NCBI GenBank assembly: GCA_030042885.1
Contig: JASHYW010000572.1
Location: forward strand, 1 to 7,642
Direction of reading: 5' to 3'
Length of the DNA stretch: 7,642 bases
Origin: Streptosporangiaceae bacterium
GTDB lineage: Bacteria > Actinomycetota > Actinomycetes > Streptosporangiales > Streptosporangiaceae
In this document: positions 1 through 4,665 of the stretch, piece after piece
How the letters are laid out: every line of letters starts with the position of its first letter
How positions within the stretch are numbered: position 1 is the first letter of the stretch
Notes under the pieces: generated by a model
Databases searched by the model: none
The model's input: the letters and a program-made list of their open reading frames with translations, nothing else
Told to the model about the DNA's origin: nothing
Translations under genes and position numbers: made by a program

Positions 1-107
1 GCTTCCGGGGCCCCACCCACCTCCCCATCCTCCTTCACCTGCGCCGCCTTCCTTCGTCGCTCCCCACCCCCTCCCCCTCCCCCTCTCCCTCTCCCTTCCC
101 CCTTCAC
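1..107 (-). CDS. Possible 5' end of a gene downstream of lutB (lutC expected), cut by window edge
   Basis: Reading leftward on the minus strand, one frame stays open from a GTG at 107-105 to the window edge. It would encode a Gly/Arg-rich, low-complexity start followed by a stretch rich in Arg, Lys and Glu. A better start is the in-frame GTG at 20-18, which has an AAGGAGG Shine-Dalgarno sequence at 35-29, eight bases upstream. In LutABC operons lutC usually follows lutB, so this could be its first codons, but too little is visible to recognise any LutC feature. The two AGA codons in the G-rich part are rare in high-GC actinomycetes and argue that the upstream part is not translated. Low confidence. 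Confidence 0.2.
   Translation of the reverse strand, partial: MKGEGRGRGGGGGGGERRRKAAQVKEDGEVGGAPE
61..102 (-). repeat. G-rich purine tract, potential G-quadruplex
   Basis: On the minus strand, the coding strand for lutAB, seven runs of three to five G are separated by one to three bases. On the plus strand they appear as C runs at 62-65, 67-71, 73-77, 79-83, 87-89, 93-95 and 98-102. Apart from the A at 66, positions 61-105 of the plus strand are all pyrimidine. This meets the usual four-run G-quadruplex criterion several times over, and a homopurine mirror-like tract could also form a triplex. It lies 46 bases downstream of the lutB stop, so it would be in the 3' part of the lut transcript or in the leader of the next gene. 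The sequence is seen; structure formation is inferred. Confidence 0.7.
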
Positions 108-151
108 TGCTCCTCAGACAAGGCGCCGCCGCGCCGCTCCAGCTGGCTCAT
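104..151 (-). other. 15-codon ORF overlapping the lutB stop
   Basis: The lutB stop is embedded in an ATGA, which creates an ATG at 151-149 overlapping the lutB stop, exactly the arrangement used between lutA and lutB. The frame opened by this ATG encodes MSQLERRGGALSEEQ and then stops at TGA 106-104. It does not resemble the start of LutC. It may be a chance overlap, a short coupled peptide, or the remains of a gene start. Translation is not demonstrated by anything in the sequence beyond the coupling geometry. Confidence 0.2.
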
Positions 152-1602
152 TGCGGCCTCCTGGCTCGCCACCAGTCGCGGAACGTCTGCGCGGGCGGCC
201 GGGGCAGGTCGCGGGAGACGGTCCAGGCGGCCAGCGGGCCGGGCAGGTGGCGGATCCGGCTATAGCGCCGTCCGAGCAGCCGCCCGGCCCGCCCGGCCCG
301 CAGGGCCCAGGCCCAGCGGCGCGGGTCGCTCATAGTCCAGGCCAGGCCGCGCATTGCTACGGCTTCGGGGGGCGGGCCGTGGTGCCGGGTGCGCTTGTCG
401 TCCACCACCCGGGAGCGCAAGTGCACGAGCATGGCCGGGATGTCGATCGCGACCGGGCAGACGTCGTAGCAAGCGCCGCACAAGGTGGAGGCGAACGGCA
501 GGTCGGGATTGTCGGCGACGCCAGTGAGCTGTGGGGACAGCACCGCGCCGATCGGCCCGGGATAGACCGAGCCGTAGGCGTGGCCGCCGGTGCGCTCGTA
601 GACCGGGCACACATTCAGGCAGGCCGAGCACCTGATGCACCGCAGCGCCGCCCGCCCGGCCGGATCGGCCAGCGTCGCAGTCCGGCCGTTGTCCAGCAGC
701 ACCAGGTGGAAGTCCTGGCCTTCCGCGGCCCCGGTCCACATCGAGGTGTACGGGTTCATCCGCTCCGCAGTAGACGACCTGGGCAGCAGCTGCAGGAAGA
801 CCTCCAGGTCCCGCCAGGCCGGGATGACCTTCTCGATGCCCATCACGGTGATCAGCGTCCGCGGCAGGGTCAGGCACATTCGGCCGTTGCCTTCGGATTC
901 CACCACGGCCAGCGTACCGGTCTCGGCGATCGCGAAGTTCGCGCCGGAGACGGCGACCCGGGCGGCCAGGAACTTGCGGCGCAGGTGCGCCCGGGCGACT
1001 GCGGCCAGCTCGGCCGGCTCATCCGATAGACCGGGCGGGGCGTCCGGCATCTCCCGCAGGAAGATGTCGCGGATCTGGCTCCGGTTGCGGTGGATCGCGG
1101 GCACCAGGATGTGGCTGGGCGTGTCGTGGCCGAGCTGGACGATCAGCTCGGCCAGGTCGGTCTCGGTCGCGGTGATGCCGACGGCGGCCAGCGCGTCGTT
1201 CAGCCCGATCTCCTGGGTCGCCATCGACTTGACCTTCACCACCTCGGCCTGGCCGGTCGCGCGGACCAGATCGGTCACGATCTGGTTGGCCTCGTTGGCA
1301 TCGGTGGCCCAGTGCACCGTCCCGCCCCGGGCCTGTACCTGGGCTTCCAGCTGGACCAGGTAACGGTCCAGGTGGGCCTGGACCTCGTCCTTGATGGCCG
1401 CGCCCGCCGCCCGCAGCTGCTCCCAGTCCGCCACCTCGGCGACCGCGGCGGCGCGCTTGGCCCGGATCGTCGAGGTGGCGTGGCCGAGGTTCCGCCGCAG
1501 CTGGCGGTCGCCCAGGGCGCTGGCGGCCGCGTCCGGGAACGGTTCGCGCTGCCTGAGCTGGCCCACGCCGCGCGGGGCGGCAGGCATCCCCAGGAACGTC
1601 AT
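148..1602 (-). CDS. lutB: LutB-like iron-sulfur protein of L-lactate utilization
   Basis: This is a 484-residue member of the LutB/YkgF family, which acts in the cytoplasm with LutA and LutC to oxidise L-lactate to pyruvate. The N-terminal two thirds (about residues 70-310) is an LUD domain, with the family-like stretch around SGANFAIAETGTLAVVESEGN (residues 219-239). A ferredoxin-like module follows: CxxCxxCxxxCP with Cys322, 325, 328 and 332, then CxxCxxxCP with Cys375, 378 and 382. The second motif lacks the usual first cysteine (Ser372), which I recall as normal in this family. The Arg-rich C-terminal 90 residues match the position of the LutB C-terminal domain. The length is typical. The ATG overlaps the lutA stop by four bases and has AGGAG six bases upstream (1613-1609), so translation is probably coupled. 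The assignment to lactate rests on family knowledge; a few LUD/YkgF proteins have other or unknown substrates. Confidence 0.92.
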   Translation of the reverse strand: MTFLGMPAAPRGVGQLRQREPFPDAAASALGDRQLRRNLGHATSTIRAKRAAAVAEVADWEQLRAAGAAIKDEVQAHLDRYLVQLEAQVQARGGTVHWATDANEANQIVTDLVRATGQAEVVKVKSMATQEIGLNDALAAVGITATETDLAELIVQLGHDTPSHILVPAIHRNRSQIRDIFLREMPDAPPGLSDEPAELAAVARAHLRRKFLAARVAVSGANFAIAETGTLAVVESEGNGRMCLTLPRTLITVMGIEKVIPAWRDLEVFLQLLPRSSTAERMNPYTSMWTGAAEGQDFHLVLLDNGRTATLADPAGRAALRCIRCSACLNVCPVYERTGGHAYGSVYPGPIGAVLSPQLTGVADNPDLPFASTLCGACYDVCPVAIDIPAMLVHLRSRVVDDKRTRHHGPPPEAVAMRGLAWTMSDPRRWAWALRAGRAGRLLGRRYSRIRHLPGPLAAWTVSRDLPRPPAQTFRDWWRARRPQ

Positions 1603-2336
1603 GAGCCGCTCCTGGTCACAGCCAGGATCTCGGCCAGGTGCCTGGTGCCTATACCGGTGTCAAGCCGGGACAGGCCGCCGCCGATGTGCAGCAGGCACGA
1701 CGCGTCGCCTGCGGCCGCATACGACGCCCCGGTGCGCCGTACCGCCGCGATCTTGTCGGCCAGCATCGCCGAGGACACCGCCGGGTTCTTCAGCGCGAAC
1801 GTGCCGCCGAACCCGCAGCACTGCCCGGCGTCCGGCAGCTCCACCAGGTCGATGCCCTCGACCGCGCGCAGCAGCTGCAGCGGCCGCTGGCCTACCCGCA
1901 GCAGCCGCAGCGAGTGGCACGTCGGATGCCAGGTCACCCGGTGCGGGAAGTACGCCCCGACATCGATCACGCCCAGCACGTCGACCAGGAACTCCGACAG
2001 CTCCCACGTCTTGCTCGCCACGGCTTCCGCCGCCTCGGCCAGCGCCTGGTCGCCCGCCAGCCGCGCCACGCCGACGTGCTGGTGCCGGATCGCGGCCGCG
2101 CATGACCCGCTGGGCACCACCACCGCCTCATACCCCTCGAACGCGGCCACGTGATTGCGCACCAGCGGGACGGCCTCCCGGGGGTAGCCGGTGTTGACGT
2201 GCATCTGCCCGCAGCAGGTCTGCACCCACGGCAGCTCCACCGGCACCCCGACCCGCTCCAGCACCCGCACCGTCGCTTTGGCGATCTCCGGCACCATCCC
2301 GTCGACCAGGCAGGTGACGAACAGCGCGGCCCTCAT
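1599..2336 (-). CDS. lutA: LutA-like Fe-S oxidoreductase (CCG-domain protein)
   Basis: This 245-residue protein has the two cysteine-rich CCG modules of LutA/YkgE, related to the heterodisulfide reductase subunit B/glycolate oxidase GlcF family. Module one has Cys9, the CCG at 41-43 and Cys79 (in SGSC). Module two has Cys140 (in HPTCHSLR), the CCG at 173-175 (in QCCGFGGTF) and Cys214. It is expected to bind Fe-S clusters and to work with LutB in L-lactate oxidation in the cytoplasm. The length is normal for the family. The ATG at 2336-2334 begins a typical N-terminus (MRAALFVTCL), but only a weak GGTG lies upstream and no clear promoter was found, so a short or leaderless 5' end is possible. 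Its stop overlaps the lutB start as ATGA, a tight two-gene operon. No regulator of the GntR/LutR type is visible in the window; the nearest regulator gene is the HxlR-type gene 267 bases upstream. Confidence 0.92.
   Translation of the reverse strand: MRAALFVTCLVDGMVPEIAKATVRVLERVGVPVELPWVQTCCGQMHVNTGYPREAVPLVRNHVAAFEGYEAVVVPSGSCAAAIRHQHVGVARLAGDQALAEAAEAVASKTWELSEFLVDVLGVIDVGAYFPHRVTWHPTCHSLRLLRVGQRPLQLLRAVEGIDLVELPDAGQCCGFGGTFALKNPAVSSAMLADKIAAVRRTGASYAAAGDASCLLHIGGGLSRLDTGIGTRHLAEILAVTRSGS
1609..1613 (-). promoter_or_regulatory. lutB ribosome binding site
   Basis: AGGAG lies inside the end of lutA, six bases before the lutB ATG. It supports that start and independent or coupled re-initiation at the ATGA overlap. 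Confidence 0.7.
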
Positions 2337-2465
2337 GACACCGATGGTTTCATGGAATGCCCACCCCTGAGCGCGGCCGCGGATCGCGCAGCATGAAGGT
2401 CAGGGCGCAGGCGGCGGGGAAGGCGGCGATGGCGCGCTGCTCGTGTGTTGCATGCTGCGCTGAGG

Positions 2466-2594
2466 CTATGCCCGCGGGATCCGCAGCACCGCCGTGACCA
2501 GCGGCAGGACGAACTCCCCGGCCGAGGTCTCCGGCCGGCCGTGCAGGAAATCGCTGATCTCTGCCTGGGTCTCCGCTGCCGTCAGGTCATCCAC
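2466..2594 (-). CDS. Hypothetical 42-residue ORF, in frame after the HxlR-type regulator
   Basis: The frame starts at GTG 2594-2592 (or the adjacent in-frame TTG at 2597) and ends at TAG 2468-2466. It encodes a mixed, protein-like sequence beginning VDDLTAAETQAEISDF and ending LPLVTAVLRIPRA, with acidic helix-forming and hydrophobic parts. It is in the same reading frame as the regulator gene upstream, separated from its TAG by only two or three sense codons, so it would be a C-terminal extension if the stop were read through or were recent. No Shine-Dalgarno sequence stands out. I do not recognise the sequence. It could be a small gene, a remnant of a larger one, or a chance frame in GC-rich DNA. 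The rest of the 2337-2603 gap shows no convincing gene and no obvious promoter for lutA. Confidence 0.25.
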   Translation of the reverse strand: MDDLTAAETQAEISDFLHGRPETSAGEFVLPLVTAVLRIPRA

Positions 2595-2603
2595 CAAACC
2601 ACC

Positions 2604-3050
2604 CTAGTGCGGCGGGTGCTTGGCGTCGTAAGCGGCTCGGGCGGCGTCGATCTCAGGCAGGTGGGCGTCCGTCCAGGTGACGAGCCGACCGATGGTGTCC
2701 AGAAGCGTCTGGCCCATGGGGGTCAGGGCGTAGTCGACCCGAGGCGGGATCACGGGATGGATGGTGCGGGTCACGATGCCGTCGCGTTCCAGGCCGCGCA
2801 GCGTCACGGTCAGCATCCTGGCCGTGATGCCGTCGATGGAGCGGTGCAGTTCGCTGAATCGCATGGTGCCCTGGCCAAGAAGGTCGATCACGTACACCGA
2901 CCACTTGTCGCCCACCCGCTGGAGCACCTCGCGGGCACGGCAAGTCGGTGGCTCGCCGGTCGACCCTGACGGTTCGCTGGCCGTCTCTGACGGCTCGCAA
3001 ACCGGGTCGACGTTCTCGGAATCCGCCAAAATCCCTCCGCTGTACCTCAC
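2604..3050 (-). CDS. HxlR/DUF24-family winged-helix transcriptional regulator
   Basis: The protein has 148 residues. Residues about 37-135 form an HxlR-type winged helix: a conserved-position Cys37 just before REVLQRVGDKWSVYVIDLL, the helix-turn-helix region around MRFSELHRSIDGITARMLTVTLRGLERDGIVTR (63-95) and the wing around PPRVDYALTPMGQTL. Proteins of this family act as dimers, and several (YodB, HypR, QorR) sense thiol-reactive or oxidising compounds through this cysteine. Only one other cysteine is present (Cys18), in a Ser/Glu/Pro-rich N-terminal extension of about 36 residues. The GTG start has little Shine-Dalgarno sequence; the in-frame TTG at 3029-3027 has GGAGGG close upstream and would remove seven residues, so the start is uncertain. 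The gene is divergent from yceI, a common layout for a regulator and its target. Self-regulation and control of yceI are inferred from palindromes in the shared region. Confidence 0.88.
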   Translation of the reverse strand: MRYSGGILADSENVDPVCEPSETASEPSGSTGEPPTCRAREVLQRVGDKWSVYVIDLLGQGTMRFSELHRSIDGITARMLTVTLRGLERDGIVTRTIHPVIPPRVDYALTPMGQTLLDTIGRLVTWTDAHLPEIDAARAAYDAKHPPH

Positions 3051-3058
3051 CAGGGTAC
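3042..3058. promoter_or_regulatory. Operator-like palindrome over the regulator start codon
   Basis: A perfect inverted repeat GTACC-N7-GGTAC spans 17 bp and encloses the GTG start (3050-3048) of the HxlR-type gene. It has the same 5-N7-5 geometry and the same TAC/GTA core as the site at 3297-3313 on the yceI side. It also contains a possible -10 box on the minus strand (TACCCT, 3057-3052); if that box is used, the regulator would have to start further in. Binding is inferred. Confidence 0.45.
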
Positions 3059-3139
3059 TTCCGCCGGCCGCACCATGCTTACTTCCCCGTCTCCTGTGTC
3101 GCGTACCCTCGGCGGCCTATGCCGGCCCTCGCCCGCCCC

Positions 3140-3260
3140 CGTCAGCTCCTCAGCAGCCCGCGTCAGCTCTCAGCAGCCCGCGTCGGCTCCTCGGCGGTCG
3201 CGTCAGCTCTTCAGCAGCCCGCCAGGTCCTCAGCGGCCGGGTCACGGCCTCCGCGGCCAT
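3140..3260. repeat. Degenerate tandem array of 20-21 bp units
   Basis: Five to six head-to-tail copies start near 3140, 3161, 3181, 3201, 3222 and 3241. The consensus is close to CGTCAGCTCCTCAGCAGCCC. Copies 1, 2 and 4 are nearly identical; copy 3 has several A-to-G and related changes; copies 5 and 6 are more diverged. The spacing of 20-21 bp is about two helical turns, so equivalent bases face the same side of the helix. The array sits between the regulator and the yceI promoter, upstream of the -35 box, and I see no gene in it. A role as a protein-binding array is inferred; slippage-generated filler is the alternative. Confidence 0.7.
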
Positions 3261-3273
3261 GTCCGCGGGAATA

Positions 3274-3287
3274 CTTGACCGTTCAAG
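3274..3287. promoter_or_regulatory. Palindrome over the yceI -35 box
   Basis: The inverted repeat CTTGA-N4-TCAAG covers the -35 hexamer. A protein bound here would block RNA polymerase. The cognate regulator is unknown; the TTGA/TCAA core would also fit MarR-type sites. Confidence 0.4.
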
Positions 3288-3303
3288 CAAGGCTGGTTAC
3301 TAT
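3275..3303 (+). promoter_or_regulatory. yceI promoter (sigma70-like)
   Basis: A -35 box TTGACC (3275-3280) is followed after exactly 17 bp by a -10 box TACTAT (3298-3303). This predicts a transcript start near 3310 and a leader of about 55 bases before yceI. It lies in a locally AT-rich stretch of an otherwise GC-rich region. Confidence 0.65.
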
Positions 3304-3313
3304 TAGGAAGTAA
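3297..3313. promoter_or_regulatory. Operator-like palindrome over the yceI -10 box
   Basis: The inverted repeat TTACT-N7-AGTAA overlaps the -10 hexamer and the predicted transcript start. Its TACT...AGTA core resembles, as I recall it, the operators of YodB-type HxlR regulators, and it matches the geometry of the site at 3042-3058. It is the best candidate operator for the divergent regulator. Confidence 0.5.
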
Positions 3314-3315
3314 GA

Positions 3316-3335
3316 TACGCAAACGAAGTTGCGTA
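3316..3335. promoter_or_regulatory. Palindrome in the yceI leader
   Basis: A perfect 7-bp inverted repeat TACGCAA-N6-TTGCGTA lies just after the predicted transcript start. It could be an operator for a second factor or fold as a small hairpin in the mRNA leader. Confidence 0.5.
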
Positions 3336-3365
3336 CAAGAGTGTATTAGCTACCTGGGAGGCATG

Positions 3366-3935
3366 ATGACCGAAACAGCCGTGGAGATTCCCGGCTACGT
3401 CACTGGGACCTGGACCGTCGACCCGGTGCACTCGGAGGTTTCCTTCGTCGTCAGGCACATGATGGTGAGCAAGGTCCGCGGCCGCTTCGACAAGTTCGAG
3501 GGCACCATCACGACCGCCCCGGACCCGCTGCGGTCGGCCGTCACGGCCTCCGTCGACCTCGGCTCGGTGAACACCGGGAACGAGACCAGGGACAACCACA
3601 TCCGCAGCGAGGACTTCTTCCACATCGAGAAGCACCCCACGATGACGTTCCGGTCAACCGGCCTGCGCCGGGCCGGGGACGACGACTACTTCCTGGACGG
3701 CGAGCTCACCCTCCGCGGAGTCACCCGGCCCGTCACCTTCCGCCTCGAGGTGAACGGCTTCGGCCCCGACCCCTACGGCGGGACGCGGGCGGGGTTTTCC
3801 GCCACCGCCGAGATCAACAGGAACGACTGGAACGTCAGCTACAACGGCCCGATCCCGGGCGCAGGCACCGCCATGGTCCTCAGCGACAAGGCCACGATCA
3901 ACCTGGAGATCGAGGCCGTCCTCGACAAGAACTAA
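3366..3935 (+). CDS. yceI: YceI-family (lipocalin-like, polyisoprenoid-binding fold) protein
   Basis: Numbered from the upstream ATG at 3363, the protein has 190 residues, typical for the YceI family, and fits it along its length: TWTVDPVHSEVSFVVRHMMVSKVRGRF near the start, the TRDNHIRSEDFFHIEKHPTMTF block (75-96), the DGELTLRGVTRPVTF block (112-126) and AEINRNDWNV (149-158). The family folds as a beta-barrel; a Thermus member binds a polyisoprenoid and some E. coli members are periplasmic. Here there is no signal peptide, so a cytoplasmic location is likely. Ligand and role are unknown. Two adjacent ATGs (3363 and 3366) are possible starts. GGGAGG at 3356-3361 is only one base from the first and four from the second, so I prefer 3366. 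The gene is transcribed from its own promoter, divergent to the HxlR-type regulator, and ends before a strong hairpin. Confidence 0.92.
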   Translation: MTETAVEIPGYVTGTWTVDPVHSEVSFVVRHMMVSKVRGRFDKFEGTITTAPDPLRSAVTASVDLGSVNTGNETRDNHIRSEDFFHIEKHPTMTFRSTGLRRAGDDDYFLDGELTLRGVTRPVTFRLEVNGFGPDPYGGTRAGFSATAEINRNDWNVSYNGPIPGAGTAMVLSDKATINLEIEAVLDKN

Positions 3936-3990
3936 CGGGGCGAGTCCGGGGCCGCGCAGCCCCAGCCGCGCATAACCGCACAAAGATCAT

Positions 3991-4032
3991 CGCGGGCCGG
4001 AGGGACCGGGCCACCGGACCCTCCGGCCCGCG
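3991..4032. terminator. Bidirectional hairpin between convergent genes
   Basis: A perfect 14-bp inverted repeat (3991-4004 with 4019-4032) and a 14-base loop lie 55 bases after the yceI stop and 21 bases after the stop of the convergent hypothetical gene. There is no T tract on the plus side; on the minus side a short ATCTTTG follows. It would serve both transcripts as an intrinsic terminator of the T-poor kind often seen in actinomycetes. Confidence 0.75.
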
Positions 4033-4053
4033 TGTGCGCCAAGGCGCGCGGCG

Positions 4054-4353
4054 TCAGCCGTCAACGCCGTGCTTGACCAGGTAGTCGATGTACAGCGGGC
4101 GCAAGGCCTCGGCGATGTCGCCTTCCCCGGAGTCGATCGCGTCCGCGATCAGCGCAGACACCTTGGTGATGTCCCTCCCGGCCTCGATCGAGTGCCCCTC
4201 GGAGGCCTCGGCCGCCGGGATGGCGCGCAGCAGTTCCCAGAGGAATTCCACGTCGGCGTGGTGCAGCGCATGCCGCACTGCGAGGTCGTGCAGCTCACGG
4301 GAGGACAGCGCGTCCAGTGAAGGGGGATGGGGAGGTGGGTCGGGGGTGGTCAC
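4054..4353 (-). CDS. Conserved hypothetical protein, 99 residues
   Basis: This small protein has a Pro-rich start (about residues 4-12) and then a probably all-helical body with LSSRELHDLAVRHALHHADVEFLWELLRAIPAAEA and, at the end, EALRPLYIDYLVKHGV. The sequence pattern is familiar to me from uncharacterised actinomycete proteins that begin with a similar LSxRELHDLAV block and end with a LRPLYxxYLxKHG block, but no function is known to me. There is no signal peptide, membrane segment or cysteine. The GTG start has no Shine-Dalgarno sequence; a TAGAGT six bases before it suggests a leaderless transcript. It is convergent with yceI and divergent from the secreted-protein gene, and appears to be a single-gene unit. 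Confidence 0.75.
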   Translation of the reverse strand: MTTPDPPPHPPSLDALSSRELHDLAVRHALHHADVEFLWELLRAIPAAEASEGHSIEAGRDITKVSALIADAIDSGEGDIAEALRPLYIDYLVKHGVDG

Positions 4354-4359
4354 GCGTGG

Positions 4360-4365
4360 ACTCTA
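4360..4365 (-). promoter_or_regulatory. -10 box of a probable leaderless gene
   Basis: TAGAGT on the minus strand ends six bases before the GTG of the 99-residue gene. This is the usual spacing for transcription to begin at the start codon itself, and fits the lack of a Shine-Dalgarno sequence. No clear -35 box was seen. Confidence 0.4.
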
Positions 4366-4451
4366 CCGCCCGCCCGGCCGCCCCCGTACCCGCGCCGGGA
4401 TGTCGGCCCACGCCATCACATCGCGAGTCCGAAATATCCAAAAAGTCTGAT

Positions 4452-4504
4452 TTAGCCGGGTATTGAATTCTTCGATCCGCGCTCGGTCATGATTACCCGG
4501 TTAA
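4452..4504. repeat. Long-range inverted repeat, 11-bp arms
   Basis: TTAGCCGGGTA at 4452-4462 is mirrored by TACCCGGTTAA at 4494-4504, ten of eleven positions matching with a G-T wobble at the other. The loop is 31 bases. The arm centres are 42 bp apart, about four helical turns. It could be a pair of operator half-sites or a leader hairpin. Confidence 0.55.
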
Positions 4505-4569
4505 GGAATCAGTAACAGTTTTGTAGATATCCGGCGGGGGCAGGCGGACATTGTTACCTTCCGTTTGAT

Positions 4570-4592
4570 AACGTCTCGGATCGCGAGACGTT
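4570..4592. promoter_or_regulatory. Perfect palindrome upstream of the secreted-protein gene
   Basis: AACGTCTCG at 4570-4578 is perfectly mirrored by CGAGACGTT at 4584-4592 around a 5-base loop. It lies about 75 bases before the ATG and immediately after a possible -10 region, so it may be an operator or a 5'-leader hairpin. Confidence 0.6.
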
Positions 4593-4596
4593 CAGA

Positions 4597-4612
4597 CCGC
4601 CGTGGTCGGCGG
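4597..4612 (+). other. Second stem-loop in the probable leader
   Basis: CCGCCG-TGGT-CGGCGG forms a perfect 6-bp stem with a 4-base loop, four bases after the preceding palindrome. Two tandem hairpins this close to the ribosome binding site would make a structured leader if the transcript starts upstream of 4570. No known riboswitch consensus was recognised. Confidence 0.4.
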
Positions 4613-4648
4613 CCCTGGCGAGTACCGGGCCCGGCGGCATCCATCAAT

Positions 4649-4658
4649 AGGAGGAGGG
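4649..4658 (+). promoter_or_regulatory. Strong ribosome binding site
   Basis: AGGAGGAGGG ends seven bases before the ATG at 4666 and fixes that start for the secreted protein. Confidence 0.8.
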
Positions 4659-4665
4659 TCGCCGC

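Larger units (their letters stand above)
4354..4665. other. Gene-free regulatory region upstream of the secreted-protein gene
   Basis: No plausible gene lies here. Positions about 4430-4570 are clearly more AT-rich than their surroundings, as expected for a promoter region. Several inverted repeats are present (entered separately). I could not settle on one promoter; TAGATAT at 4524-4530 and TTTGATA at 4564-4570 are candidate -10 regions without a good -35 partner. The last part (4593-4640) is GC-rich and includes the 10-bp palindrome at 4625-4634. Confidence 0.6.

Noticed and set aside
151..1029. Long plus-strand open frame opposite lutB (and others at 1090-2197 opposite lutB/lutA)
   Set aside because: These are shadows of genes with clear Fe-S motifs. 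Their products are low-complexity Arg/Ala/Pro-rich sequences without any domain or ribosome binding site.
2372..2381. The 10-bp palindrome CGCGGCCGCG upstream of lutA
   Set aside because: Pure G/C palindromes of this size are frequent by chance in such DNA, and it has no flanking symmetry or promoter context.
2337..2465. A possible relic frame upstream of lutA on the minus strand (part reads HEQRAIAAFPAACALTFMLRDP)
   Set aside because: No start codon, ribosome binding site or recognisable family; the stretch is short and GC-rich enough to stay open by chance.
4036..4047. A small GCGCC-AA-GGCGC inverted repeat next to the terminator
   Set aside because: The 2-base loop makes only a 4-bp stem practical; it adds nothing to the strong hairpin at 3991-4032.
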